From the NCBI GenBank assembly GCA_038380435.1, contig JAWZYU010000025.1:28434707-28498706 (forward strand): a stretch of 64,000 bases of DNA, in the 5' to 3' direction. This document shows, piece after piece, positions 32,568-43,633 of the stretch. The position numbers and the translations under genes were made by a program. This DNA comes from Ryuthela nishihirai (Eukaryota > Arthropoda > Arachnida > Araneae > Heptathelidae). The notes below the pieces were generated by a model that was not told where the DNA came from, did no database searches, and worked only from the letters and a program-made list of their open reading frames with translations. Positions within the stretch are counted from its first letter, which is position 1. The number at the start of each line of letters is the position of its first letter.

Positions 32568-32953
32568 GGGGCGGGGGTGGCTCAGTCGGTAGCGCGCCAG
32601 GTTCGTAATCTGTAGTTCCCAGGTTCGAGTCCCAGCTGGGTCAGCGTTGAGACTTATCTCCGCAAAATTCCCCGCCCTGCCCACGGTCAGTAGGGGACAC
32701 CGATGGGCTTGGAAAGGCCGCCGTCCGTCGGATGGGACGTTAAGCCGTGGTCCCGTGTGTGGGAGAGTCATACCCTGTGCATGTTAAAGAACACGCTGGA
32801 TGGCCTTGACGGGAGGCTACCATCTGTCTCCCAACAACTGTTCCAGTGGGTCCCCTCCCACAACCTTCTCTGAGCCTTCGGGGTCCATGTGACCTGGCCA
32901 TTTAGCCCATGGTGTGGAAAAAAGTGCCGCTCAGAGGTAAAAAAACGCAACTC
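32568..32953 (+). mobile_element. SINE-A, full length
   Basis: Plus copy with near-TSD ctcgaaggtga / ctcaaggtga; tail modified to gtaaaaaaacgcaac. Confidence 0.92.
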
Positions 32954-32963
32954 AAGGTGAACC

Positions 32964-33435
32964 TTTAGCCAGCAACAGTAAGCTGAAATACACTCAAGTA
33001 AAAGTTTTTTTCAGTAAAAATAAGCCTTTTAAATTTCTGGAAAGCTCTTTGGGTGCTTTAGAAGTGGATATTCTACAATATGTTGTAAGCCACCATCTTG
33101 AACGATGCAAACCATGGAGCAATTCTTTATTTTGTCCAGACATGAAATTCCTTGCAGCAACAAACTATAGATGGCTATACTAAAGAGATTTCAAATTTTA
33201 CAAAGTACAACTAAATTTTTGGTAACAACACTGCAACCATCATACCCATAAGCCAGGAAAATCCTCCTTAACTGAAACTCACAAATTATAATGCCTCCTG
33301 GAAAGCGATAGATGAAACTGACAGTTAAATCCTTCACTATTTTTTCATCCGCTATTTTGGATGACGCAATCCTTCAATTTTTAATCTTTCTTAAAGTTGA
33401 AAGAAGAACCATCCAAGATGGCGGCTGAAAGGGGA
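32964..33435. other. Unassigned sequence
   Basis: Nothing recognised. Confidence 0.45.
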
Positions 33436-33436
33436 A

Positions 33437-33806
33437 GTTGGGTTGTTTTCCTTCTGAGCGCACTTTTTTGCACACAATGAGCTAAATGGACAGGTCACAA
33501 GGACCCCAAGAGCTCAGAGAAGAATGGGGAAGGGAACCAAGCGGACAGCTATTAGGAGACAGATGGTAGCCGTCTGTCAAGGTCATCCAGGGTGTTAACC
33601 TGTACAGGTATGGCTTCTTGCACACGAGGCCACAGCTCAACATCCCATCTGACAGATGGTGATCTTTCAAAGCTCATTGATGTCCCCTATTGACTGAGGG
33701 CAGGGGGAGGGGTTACAGAGATAAATCTCAACTCTAGCCGAGATGGGGCTCGAACCCAGGCACTGTAGATTATGAGCCTGGAGCACTAAACACTGAAACC
33801 CCACCC
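33437..33806 (-). mobile_element. SINE-A, old, full length
   Basis: Diverged minus copy, with head 'ggggctcgaacccagg' and altered end aaaccccacccc. Confidence 0.85.
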
Positions 33807-33957
33807 CACGAGAGTGTGGGCGAAAGAGAGTCACTTAAATGTTAGTTTCCTTTACCCCTTTATAAGGGACGACTTTACAATATTGTGTGTTTGGATTAAG
33901 AAGTTCTCATGCATTGAGGGTTTGATGGCTCCACTGCTGTCATCAAAAGTTTAGCTG

Positions 33958-34342
33958 GGTTGGGTTGTTTTACTTTTGAGCGGCACTTTTTTGCACACCA
34001 TGGGCTAAATGGCCAGGTCACAAGGACCCCGAAGGCTCAGAGAAGGTTGGGGGAGGGGACCCACTGGAACAGCTGTTGGGAGACAGATGGTAGCCTCCCG
34101 TCAAGGCCATCCAGCGTGTTCTTTAACATGCACAGGGTATGGCTCTCCCGCACACGGGGCCACGGCTTAACGTCCCATCCGACGGACGGCGGCCTTTCCA
34201 AGCCCATCGGTGTCCCCTACTGACCGTGGACAGTGCGAGGAGTTTTGCGGAGATAATTCTCAACGCTGACCCAGCTGGGACTCGAACCTGGGAACTACAG
34301 ATTACGAGCCTGGCGCGCTACCGACTGAGCCATCCCCGCCCC
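33958..34342 (-). mobile_element. SINE-A, full length
   Basis: Young minus copy; no clear TSD seen by eye. Confidence 0.92.
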
Positions 34343-34386
34343 CAGGTAGAGTCTGGAAGAGCTTGAAGCAAGGTATAAGGATGACG

Positions 34387-34703
34387 GTTGGGTTGTTTTA
34401 CCTCTGAGCGGCACTTTTTTGTACACCATGGGTTAAAAGGCCAGGTCACAAGAACCCCGAAGGCTCAGAGATGGTTGGAGGAGGTACCCACTGGAACAGC
34501 TGTTGGGAGACAAATGGTAGCCTCCCGTCTAGGCCATCCAGCGTGTTCTTTAACGTACACAGGGTATGGTTCTCTTCCGCATACGGTGTCACGGTTTAAC
34601 GTCCCATGCAACGGACGGCGGCCTTTCCAAGCCCATCGGTGTCCCCTACTGACCATAGAGCAGAGCGGAGAGTTTTGTGGAGATAAATCTTAACGATGGC
34701 CCA
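34387..34703 (-). mobile_element. SINE-A, 5'-truncated
   Basis: Minus copy with scattered substitutions, ending at 'ggcccagttgg', so the tRNA head is lost. Confidence 0.87.
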
Positions 34704-34916
34704 GTTGGATGCGTAAGACACAATGCAAAATAATTGAACGGTAATAACTCATGAAGTAATGAAGATATCTGTTTGCTGTTAAAAAGTAAAAGAAGAGCAA
34801 CTTTTATGTAATAACTTCTACATGAGTACCATTCATTGTACGGACGATATCCTATCGTGCTCGGTGAAGCAAATATGCAAAAGTTTTTCCACAGTCACGA
34901 CAGTCATAAAAGATGG

Positions 34917-35290
34917 CAGGGCGGGGGGTGTCTTAGTCAGTAGCGCGCCAGGCTCGTAATCTGTAGTTCTCAGGTTCGAGTCCAAGCTGGGTCAGCGTTG
35001 AGATTTATCTCCGCAAAATTCCCCGCCCTGCCCACGGTGAGTAGGCGACACCAATGGCTTGGAAGATCGCCGTCCATCGGATGGGACGTTAAGCCGTGGC
35101 CCCGTATGCGAGAGAGCCATACTCTGAACACTCTGCATGGCCTTGACGGGAGGCTATCATCTCTTTCACCCAACAGCTGTTCCAGTGGGTCTCCTCCCCC
35201 AAACTTCTCTGAGCCTTCGGGGTCCTTGTGACCTAGCCATTTAATCCATAGTGTGCAAAAAAGTGCGCTCAGAGATAAAACAATCCAAAC
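34917..35290 (+). mobile_element. SINE-A, full length
   Basis: Plus copy with 12-bp TSD cataaaagatgg at 34905-34916 and 35291-35302; small deletions in the body. Confidence 0.93.
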
Positions 35291-35548
35291 CATAAAAGAT
35301 GGAATTTGTTTCAACCAGATGGGATTGTGATGTCCCCCATACTGGCCTCAGAAACTCTAGAGTTTTTTTTTTTTGATGTTGGATCGGTTTACTTGGATCA
35401 ATTGATTAATCTCCACGTTTCCCAGATTTAAATCCTCTTGACTGTTCGTGAGAGCTATGCGAACGATATCGTGTATTCTAATTCTCTGAAATGATTTTTC
35501 GAATCTAGTCTACAAAATCTCTAATGCCATTTCCACCATCACAATAGT

Positions 35549-35934
35549 TGGGTTGGGTTGTTTTACCTCTGAGCGGCACTTTTTTGCACACCATGGGCTA
35601 AATGGCCAGGTCACATGGACCCCGAAGGCTCAGAGAAGGTTGTGGGAGGGGACCCACTGGAACAGCTGTTGGGAGACAGATGGTAGCCTCCCGTCAAGGC
35701 TATCCAGCGTGTTCTTTAACTGCACATGGTATGGTTCTCCCACACACGGGGCCATGGCTTAATGTCCCATCCGACAGACAGCAGCCTTTCCAAACCCATT
35801 AGTGTTCCCTATTGACCGTGGGCAGGGCGGGGAATTTTGCGGAGATAAATCTCAACGCTGACCCAGCTGGGACTCGAACCTGGGAACTACAGATTACGAG
35901 CCTGGCGCGCTACCGACTGAGCCACCCCCGCCTC
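35549..35934 (-). mobile_element. SINE-A, full length
   Basis: Minus copy; TSD ccatcacaatag / ccatcacgatag (one mismatch). Confidence 0.93.
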
Positions 35935-35949
35935 CCCCATCACGATAGA

Positions 35950-36418
35950 TATGCATCAAAGAACATGGATTGAAATCGATTGGTGATTATTCTTATAGCG
36001 AATAGTGCTCAAAGATATTACTTTATGAGTTTTTACTGTTCAATTTTGCGACATTATATTGCGTACATCCTTCATTTCTTGGTACTTCTATTACATCTTC
36101 CGAGAAGGCGTTTTTTAATGCTAAAAGAGCTTTTTAATTATGGCGATTGAAAAATGGGATGTTCTAGAACTTTCTAAAATCACATGACCATTAATTGTCC
36201 CATTCTCTGGAACTTTTCTAAAAGTATTTGAAATGTCGAAACAAGGAAGGGGCATCACTTTTCGATGACGTTAGTTGCTGTAAGAATAGCATTCAGTAAT
36301 TTCTAGGAAGTCACTCCCGGACACGTGACCCTTGATTTCATCTTCTTCGGGGACTTTTGATGATTTTCCCTTCCTGTGAAACAGTTGTTGGAGGACTTTC
36401 TAAAAATTCTTTTCAAGG
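35950..36418. other. Unassigned sequence
   Basis: Nothing recognised. Confidence 0.45.
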
Positions 36419-36593
36419 GTTGGGTTGTTTTACCTCTGAGTGGCACTTTTTTGCACACCATGGGCTAAATGGTCACAAGGAACCCGAAGGCTCACAGAAG
36501 GTTGGGGGAGGAGACTCACTGGAACGGCTGTTGGGAGACGGATGGTAGCCTCCCGTCAAGGCCATCCAGCGTGTTCTTTAACGTGCACAGGGT
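36419..36593 (-). mobile_element. SINE-A, strongly 5'-truncated, with TSD
   Basis: Only the 3' 175 bp (tail to gtgcacaggg), flanked by tttcaaggg on both sides. The intact TSD shows that truncation occurred during integration. Confidence 0.9.
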
Positions 36594-36599
36594 TTCAAG

Positions 36600-36928
36600 G
36601 GTGATTTCTGAAAGTCAAAACGGTACTAAATGAGTCTTTTTGTTGTCTGCTAAACTTTGAATTTGTAAGTAAATTTATTTTTACCACTAAACGGCTTCCT
36701 TAATTTGAAACAACGTTAAATATCAGAAAAAAAATTCTAAATTAAACGCACATTTTGTGTATTTAAAAAAATAAAAAAAAACCTATCTTTCTATAGGCCC
36801 TTAAAAAGTACGAAATAAACCTAAAGCATATTGATGGTGCATTCGATCACTGAATTCGTATCCACTTCAGAGGAAGATAAGGTGCCGGCAATCTTGTCCA
36901 GTAAGTAAATCCGTGCCCTTCTGTAAAG
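36600..36928. other. AT-rich unassigned sequence
   Basis: Nothing recognised. Confidence 0.45.
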
Positions 36929-36930
36929 AG

Positions 36931-37385
36931 GCGGGGGTGGCTCAGTCGGTAGGCGCCAGGCTCGTAATCTGTAGTTCCCAGGTTCGAGTCCCAGCTGGGT
37001 CAGCGTTGTGATTTATCTCCGCAAAATTCCCCGCCCTGCCTACGGTCAGTAGGGGACACCGATGGGCTGGAAAGGCCGCCGTCCGTCGGATGGGACGTTA
37101 AGCCGTGGCCCCGTGTGCGGGAGAGCAATACCCTGTGCACGTTAAAGAACACGCTGGATGTCCTTGACGGGAGGCTACCATCTGTCTTCCAACAGCTGTT
37201 CCAGTGGGTCTCCTCCCCCAACCTTCTCTGAGCCTTCGGGATCCATGTGACCTGGCCATTTAGCCCATTGTGTGCAAAAAAAGTGCCGCTCAGAGGTGAA
37301 ACAAACCACCCAAAATCCTTATAACCTGGCTATTTAGCCCATTGTGTACAAAAAAAAGTGCCCCTCAGAGGTAAAACAAAAAAAA
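36931..37385 (+). mobile_element. SINE-A full length plus extra tail fragment
   Basis: Plus copy 36931-37308, then an additional older tail piece (37318-37385: ataacctggctatttagc to gaggtaaaac), ending in a long A run. Confidence 0.85.
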
Positions 37386-37394
37386 AAAAACCCC

Positions 37395-38105
37395 AGTTCT
37401 CCTTGTTATTTCAATTATCAAACGCTTATTACATTGCCACTTACTTTCGAGTGTAAACAATGGATCTGAAATGACAGTGTGCAATTAGATTTCATCGGAA
37501 AGTTCCAGATGAAAGAACCTGGAAATAAAATTAATTACCCATGCTGAACTTTTCCACCAATTCTACGACTTCAATGAACTTGTTTAACTTCCCAATATAT
37601 CTTGTTTTTCCGTCCGAAGACTTTACTCGAAGTTCGCGTCAGCAGCTCCCAAATCCAGAGAAGAAATATTGTCCAAACAGAAAAACTGGAAGTCAATCTA
37701 TTTCGGGCTTGCAAGAAAATACAGACGATGCCAAAGCCAAGCCATCTGGGGACATTGAAGTCTTTACTCAATACCCGTCGACAAAACGGGGATGACAAAA
37801 CTCGCAAAGGCGTTCACGTTCCTATGGAAACAAATGACGTAATGACCGCAGGAGACACGAGCCATTTAAATTAACTCGATAGCGTCTTAAATCGGCACGA
37901 TCGAAAGCGCGCTCTGGTGTCCTTTCTCAAGAAACAACAGCAAAAGTGGCGGCAGTTCTGGAAGTAATGCGCAGTCTCTCAGGGAGCAGTTTGGTTGACC
38001 TAGTTACCATAGTAACGTATGTTGAGGGTGGACACAGTTTGAGTGCGGATTGCGATAGGGAGGAGTCTTTAGTTCCCGTCGTTGGGGTGTGTGCGGTATT
38101 TCTTC
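37395..38105. other. Unique-looking region, possible regulatory DNA
   Basis: No mobile element recognised. Short overlapping ORFs at 37541-37874 have no domain. The segment 37860-38100 is less AT-rich than its surroundings and carries an RFX X-box match at 38003. Confidence 0.4.
38003..38016. promoter_or_regulatory. RFX X-box-like motif
   Basis: gttaccatagtaac fits the X-box pattern GTHNYYATRRNAAC, bound by RFX factors in animals (ciliary gene promoters). Sequence match only. Confidence 0.4.
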
Positions 38106-38114
38106 TAGCTTAGA

Positions 38115-38668
38115 TGGGGCGGGGGTGGCTCAGTCGGTAGTGCGCCAGGCTGTGATCTGTAGTTCCCAGGTTCGAATCCCAGCTGAGTCAGCTTTGAGAT
38201 TTATCTCCGCAAAATTTCCCGCCCTGCCCACGGTCATTAGGGGATACCGATGGGATTGGAAAGGCCGCCGTCCGTCAGATGGGACGTTAAGCCGTGGCAC
38301 CGTGTGCGGGAGAGCCATACCCTGTGCACGTTAAAGAACAAGCTGGATGGCCTTGACGGGAAGCTACCATCTGTCTCCCAACAGCTGTTCCGTGGGTCCA
38401 TTCCCCCAACCTTCTCTGAGTCTTCGGGGTCCATGTGACCTGGCCATTTAGCCCATGGTGTGCAAAAAAGTGCCGCTCAGAGGTAAAACAACCCAACGTT
38501 AAAGAACACGCTTGATGGCCTTGACGGGAGGCTACCATCTGTCTCCCAACAGCTGTTCCAGTGGGTCCATTCCCCCAACCTTCTCTGAGTCTTCGGGGTC
38601 CATGTGACCTGGCTATTTAGCCCATGGTGTGCAAAAAAGTGCCGCTCTCAGGTAAAACAACCCAACCC
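38115..38668 (+). mobile_element. SINE-A full unit plus 3' piece in one TSD
   Basis: Full plus unit 38115-38496, then a 3' piece starting exactly at gttaaagaacacgc (38497-38668). Flanks tagcttaga (38106-38114) and taacttaga (38669-38677) form one near-TSD around the dimer. The truncated unit is on the tail side, as in the minus arrays. Both units share the variant 'gggtccattccccc'. Confidence 0.9.
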
Positions 38669-38941
38669 TAACTTAGACGAGTTACTGGTGCCGTATGTTA
38701 GTCACCAGTTACAATCTGCTATCCAATTAGAGAAATTTTGCGATTTGCGAGGTTTCCCGGTGATAAAGATGAATTGTTTCTGATTATTTTTGACTTTCTT
38801 TCATCAGTTGACCCCCTATCCCCCCCCCAAAAAAAAAAAAAAAAATTCGTTAGTCGCAAAAAGAGAAATAATATTAAATAGTGTAGAAATATATCGTAAA
38901 AATAATGTAACATGAACGTCCAGAAAAATGCAATAGAAACC

Positions 38942-39174
38942 CAGTGGCGTATTTAAAAAAAATTTTTTTTTTGTGTGTGTGTGTGTGGGGATTTTTCAAA
39001 AGATTAAAAAATAGGTAATCAATATTTTAAAAAGGCAATCAATAAAAGCGATATATTATATTATTTTGTATCAATGCTCAGGAGTTACTAAATGTCTCAA
39101 CAGCAACCAAAAAAAAAAGCAAAGAAATTAGGATGTTGGGGTGAACCTCCCACTTCCTTTTAAATACGCCCTTG
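38942..39174. mobile_element. hAT-like MITE (CAGTGGCGTA ends)
   Basis: 233-bp element with ends cagtggcgtatttaaaa and ttttaaatacgcccttg (inverted). Flanks tagaaacc and tagaaaca form an 8-bp near-duplication. AT-rich interior with homopolymers and GT repeats, non-coding. Confidence 0.65.
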
Positions 39175-39253
39175 TAGAAACATCTTAAAAACAGTACAGT
39201 TGGAGCCCCTTGCAAAAGTATATAATGCTAGTAGTCCTTGGTAAAAAGTAGGG

Positions 39254-39628
39254 AAGGGGGTGACTCAGCGGGTAGCGCGCCACGCTCGTAATCTGCAGTT
39301 CCCAAGTTCGAGTCGCAGCTGGGTCAGCGTTGAGATTTATCTCCGCAAAACTCCCCGGCCGTAGGTCAGTAGGAGACACCGCTGGGCTTAGAAATGCCGT
39401 CCGTCGGATGTGACATTAAGACATGGCTCCGTGTGCAGGAGAGCCATACGCTGTGCACGTTAAAAAACACGCTTGGTGGCCTTGCTGGGAGGCTACCATC
39501 TGTCTCCCAACAGCTGTTCCAGTGAATCCCCACCCAAAACCTTCTCTGAGACTTCGGGTCCTTGTGACCTGGCCATTTAGACCATGGTGTGCAAAAATGT
39601 GCCGCTCAGAGGAAAAACAACCCAACCC
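39254..39628 (+). mobile_element. SINE-A, near full length
   Basis: Plus copy with head 'gggggtgactcagcgggt' and tail aaaaacaacccaaccc; small body deletions. Confidence 0.9.
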
Positions 39629-39725
39629 ATATATTAGGACTAGTCGTGACACCCGATGTAGCGAAAATAAGGTCTGATTTATTAACAAGACTCATCCCAC
39701 TGAATACGATTCCAACTGCCTTCGG

Positions 39726-40110
39726 GGGGCGGCTCAGTCGGTAGCGCGCCAGGCTCGTAATCTGTAGTTCCCAGGTTCGAGTCCCAGCTAGGTCGGCGTT
39801 GAGATTTATCTCCGCAAAATTACTCGCCCTGCCCACCGTCAGTAGGGGACACCGATGGGCTTGGAAAGGCCACCGTCCGTCGGATGGGACGTTAAGCCGT
39901 GGCCCCGTGTGCGGATGAGCCATACCCTGTGCACGTTAAAGAACACGCTGGATGGCCTTGACGGGAGGCTACCATATGTCTCCCAACAGCTGTTCCAGTG
40001 GGTCCCCTCCCCCAACCTTCTCTGAGCATTTGGGGTCCTTGTGATCTGGCCATTTAGACCATGGTGTGCAAAAAAGTGCCGCTCAGAGGTAAAACATCCC
40101 AACCCACAAC
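39726..40110 (+). mobile_element. SINE-A, full length
   Basis: Plus copy; 14-bp TSD ccaactgccttcgg at 39712-39725 and 40111-40124. Confidence 0.94.
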
Positions 40111-40124
40111 CCAACTGCCTTCGG

Positions 40125-40230
40125 TGAAAAGCGAGATCATCGATCGGATGGCACGTTAAGCCCCTGTGTGCAGAAATTTCATACAATGTGCGTGTTTAAG
40201 AACATGCTGGATGGCTCTGATGGGAGGTGA
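40125..40230 (+). mobile_element. SINE-A body fragment, old
   Basis: Diverged plus fragment 'cggatggcacgttaagccc' to 'tggctctgatgggagg'. Confidence 0.65.
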
Positions 40231-40650
40231 GTAGGAGGATAATGGGGGTTCTGGACCAGAGGCGGATCAATGTTAATCCAATGGGATCCGCCTCCCCATG
40301 TGTTTCAAAGCAGAGACGGATCATTGCCACACCTATAAGTCAGAACTCTCAATGTTTTAAGACTGTAGTCTGAGAATGTCGAATAAAATACCTCCCTCCA
40401 CAGGTGTATTAATCTGATATTATATTATTCAGTTAAATTGCAGATAATAATTGATATATAACAGATGGTACTGAATAACAATCCACTCGTAATTTCCATC
40501 AACACCCATCACGGTTTCCGACGTCATCATCTCACAAACTTTACCGTTCATCCACCATTCTAACTTCCATCATTTTAACTGCAAAGCCCGGAATTTTTCC
40601 CAAGTCCCGAGTCCGCCATTTTAAATCCTGACGTCGCCACAAACTCCCGC
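40231..40650. other. Unassigned sequence
   Basis: Nothing recognised. It lies upstream of the polymerase-like fragment and could be intron or flank. Confidence 0.4.
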
Positions 40651-40672
40651 GTTTTTTTGTCGTCGTTCAAAA

Positions 40673-40951
40673 ATGTATTCTCTTCTAAGTTTACAAGAGG
40701 AGACGAAGACAGGGAAAGGAGTCCCCAAATACATCGTAAAAAGAACCCTTCCTCGCAAGGATTACAGAGACTGCTTGATAAACAAATCACCTTGTCGAGT
40801 AGATTTGACAAGGATTCAAAGTAGCAACCATCATCTTCATACAGTGAAAGGTGTAAAACTTGGTCTGTCACCATTTGACGATAAAAGATATATTTTAGAA
40901 AATGGTTATGACACCCTTTCGTACGGTCATTACAAAATGATGAAAAAATAA
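40673..40951 (+). pseudogene. C-terminal fragment of a DNA polymerase B-like protein
   Basis: 92 codons ending at a TAA stop. The stretch KGVPKYIVKRTLPRKDY, later RIQSSNHHLHTV, LGLSPFDDKRYIL and a terminal YGHYKM, resembles the C-terminal tail of protein-primed type B DNA polymerases. These are found in Maverick/Polinton-type elements and related uncharacterised invertebrate proteins (from memory of the family pattern). No polymerase catalytic motifs (YxDTDS-type) lie in the window, so this is only the last part or terminal exon. The start at 40673 is the first ATG and may not be a true start. The following sequence has polyA signals at 41561 and 41653, interrupted by a SINE-A. It could be a relic or the last exon of a longer gene. 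Confidence 0.45.
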
Positions 40952-41056
40952 TGTAAACGAAAAGGAATATTTTGTTAAAATCTGTTTACTGTGTTTTTTA
41001 ATACGTTTGAGCTATATGTTAATATGTATAAAAATATGATGATTTTATCCGAATGT

Positions 41057-41377
41057 CCCAGCTGGGTCAGCATTGAGATTTATCTCCGCAAAATTCGCCG
41101 CCCTGCCCACGGTCAGTAGGGGACATTGATGGGCTTGGAAAGGCCGCCGTCCGTCGGATGGGACGTTAAGCCGTGACAACATGTGCTGGAGAGCCATACC
41201 CTGTGCACGTTAAAGAGCATGCTGGATGGCCTTGACGGGAGGCTACCATCTGTCTCCCAACAGCTGTTCCAGTGGGTCCCCTTCCCCAACCTTCTCTGAG
41301 CCTTCGGGGTCCCTGTGACCTGGCCATTTAGCCCATGGTGTGCAAAAAAGTGCCGCTCAGAGGTAAAACAACCCAAC
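41057..41377 (+). mobile_element. SINE-A, truncated within the tRNA head, with TSD
   Basis: Plus copy starting just after the B box (cccagctgggtcag). TSD ttatccgaatgt at 41045-41056 and 41378-41389. It inserted in the 3'-UTR-like stretch following the polymerase-like fragment. Confidence 0.93.
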
Positions 41378-41560
41378 TTATCCGAATGTATGCATAATTT
41401 TTTTGTATAACCCCTGTATATGTAAAAATATCACATGTAATTATTATATGTAGACAGCTGTGTGTAAAACCATTTCCTCTGTTAACATGCATTTTTTTGT
41501 AACTAAGGTGTAAAATATATCTATAATCAATGTGAAAAAAGCATTATTGTGAAATGTGTA

Positions 41561-41658
41561 AATAAAATTGTAAACCATTGGAAATCATTACCTGTATAAA
41601 GTATTATGTGAAACCTACGCATTGTCATTGTATCTCCAAATACTTTGATATCAATAAA
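41561..41658 (+). promoter_or_regulatory. Candidate polyadenylation signals
   Basis: AATAAA at 41561-41566 and 41653-41658 in AT-rich DNA about 0.6-0.7 kb downstream of the stop at 40951. AT-rich sequence makes chance matches likely. Confidence 0.3.
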
Positions 41659-41847
41659 AATTTTTAAAATGAAATATATGTGTTGTCTGAATTTCTGAGT
41701 CGAGTCTTATCTTTAGCAAGTGGGGGAGGTAAACAACGTTATCGCGACTTCTCACGTGACCCTCCTGTGACGCTCCCCGGAAAGCTCATGCTCCTGAGTC
41801 ATTTTCACAGGCTGCAGCGTGCTTACGGAATCTCCTCGCTCACTGGG

Positions 41848-42138
41848 TTGGGTTGTTTTACTTCTGAGCGCACTTTTTTGCACACCATGGGCTAAATGGC
41901 CAGGTCACATGGACCCCAAACGCTCAGAGAAGGTTGGGGGAGGGGACCCACTGAAACGGCTGTTGGGAGACAGATGGTAGCCTCCCGTCAAGGCCATCCA
42001 GCGTGTTCTTTAACGTGCACAGGGTATGGCTCTCCCGCACAGGGGGCCACGGCTTAACGTCCCATCCGACGGACGGCGGCCTTTCCAAACCCATCGGTGT
42101 CCCCTACTGACCGTGGGCAGGGCGGGGAATTTTGCGGA
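41848..42138 (-). mobile_element. SINE-A, 5'-truncated, with TSD
   Basis: Minus copy stopping at ggaattttgcgga; 14-bp TSD cctcgctcactggg at 41834-41847 and 42139-42152. Confidence 0.94.
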
Positions 42139-42238
42139 CCTCGCTCACTGGGAGAAAAGCCTTAAATACATCCATTTCTGGGATTACACTTATAATAAAA
42201 GATCTCTAATTCTCTTAATTTTCATGGTTTTTCAAATA

Positions 42239-42572
42239 CAGTGGACCTTCGTTATAGCGCTGCTCGCTATACCGCGCACTCGGTTATAGCGCCGGCGATG
42301 TTCGCGATAAGTTCAAACATGTTTATACAGGTCCGTGCGGCGTTAGTGAGTATCGCATTTTATTGTTACTGCGTATTGAGTAATCGTGTATGTATTGAGT
42401 TCCTGCATGTATTTTGAATAGTGTTTAATTATTGTATGCATGATGAGTAAAAGAAAAGCTTACAGTGTGAAATTTATTGTGTCGCCACCGCGCCGCTCGG
42501 TATAACGAGGTTCACCTTATAACGCGGGTGTTGTTTCCCGCCCGACATGCGCGTTATATCGGGGGTCCAATG
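42239..42572 (+). mobile_element. Pogo/Tigger-like DNA transposon, deletion derivative
   Basis: A 334-bp element flanked by TA (42237-42238 and 42573-42574). The inverted ends are cagtggaccttcgttatagc and its imperfect inverse (gttatatcgggggtccaatg). Sequences of the kind 'tataacgaggttcacc' are typical of Tigger/pogo termini. The internal part holds the beginning of a transposase ORF, followed directly by 3'-terminal sequence. Confidence 0.75.
42440..42505 (+). pseudogene. Start of a Tigger/jerky-type transposase ORF
   Basis: Reads MMSKRKAYSVKFIV before running into 3'-terminal DNA and a stop. MSKRK-x-YS-x-x-FK is the usual N-terminus of pogo/Tigger transposases (CENP-B-like DNA-binding domain). 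Only about 14 codons remain, the mark of an internal deletion. Confidence 0.6.
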
Positions 42573-42574
42573 TA

Positions 42575-43205
42575 TTACTTATAATTTCACGATGTAGTGA
42601 CATTCTCAAATATTAAGAACTGATGAAAACATATGATTTCTTTTTCGAAGTTATTGTAAGTCGCCTGGATGCTAGCTCATTACGCTCTACCCAGAACGAG
42701 CCACCTCGAAATCAACGTTCTTTTTTTTATAAATCTATCACTTCTCAGAAGTGGAGGACTTTAATAAATGCGCTGAGTGCTGTGTTTATGAGAAAATTAT
42801 CAGCGCGGAATGAAATTATAATTTTTACTTGCAGAGACGAAAACTTTCATTACGTATATTTTTTACAGAGAAATAATCGAAATTATTACATCCGCCATTT
42901 GGCGATAAAGGAATTTATCAAATGTTTTAGAGCAGATTTTACTGAATATTAATAGTTTTCAAGGAAAAGGATAATTTCCTGTATATTAAATAATTCAGAG
43001 GAGTAGAGACGAATTTTATATACTTTTCCTATGAATAAGTAAAAAAAAAATTGGATTTTCATACTGTTATTCGAATTACTCAGTTAATAATTGTTTTACT
43101 TTGGAATGTTTCCGTGACAAAAAGTATGATGATTTAATTAAAAATAATTTTCAATGAAATTAGGAAAAAAACGTTACGGGGATTTCATCCTAAAATTTAA
43201 TTTTT
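42575..43205. other. AT-rich unassigned sequence with a 109-codon ORF
   Basis: The plus ORF at 42623-42952 (109 codons, start MKTYDFFFEVIV) shows no motif I recognise, and its codon content follows the local AT bias. Coding status is unsupported. Confidence 0.35.
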
Positions 43206-43206
43206 T

Positions 43207-43633
43207 TGTGCGGGAGAGCCATACCCTGTGCACGTTAAAGAACACACTGGATGGTCTTGACGGGAGGCTACCATATGTTTCCCAACAGCCGTTTCAGTGG
43301 GTCCCCTCCCCCAACCTTCTCTGAGCCTTCGGGATCCATGTGACCTGGCCATTTAGCCCATGGTGTGCAAAACGTGCTTTCAGAGGTAAAACAACCCAAC
43401 GTTAAAGAACACGCTGGATGGCCTTGACGGGAGGCTACCATCTGTCTCCCAACAGCTGTTCCAGTGGGTCCCCTCCCCAACCTTCTCTGAGCCTTCGGGG
43501 TCCTTGTGACCTGGCCATTTAGCCCATTGTGTGCAAAAATGTGCCGCTCAGAGGTAAAACAACCCAACATCGTGACCTGGTCATTTGGCTGATTTGGTGC
43601 TCTAAAGTGCCATTCAGAAGTAAAACATCCCAA
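43207..43633 (+). mobile_element. SINE-A multimer of 3' pieces
   Basis: Plus-oriented: a 5'-truncated unit (43207-43400, from gtgcgggagagcc), a 3' piece starting at gttaaagaacacgc (43401-43569), then a diverged tail scrap (43570-43633). The first junction reads aacccaac|gttaaagaac, as at other loci. No head unit and no clear TSD. Confidence 0.85.

Noticed and set aside
42623..42952. 109-codon ORF as a gene
   Set aside because: No motif recognised and codon content matches local AT bias; listed only as unassigned sequence.
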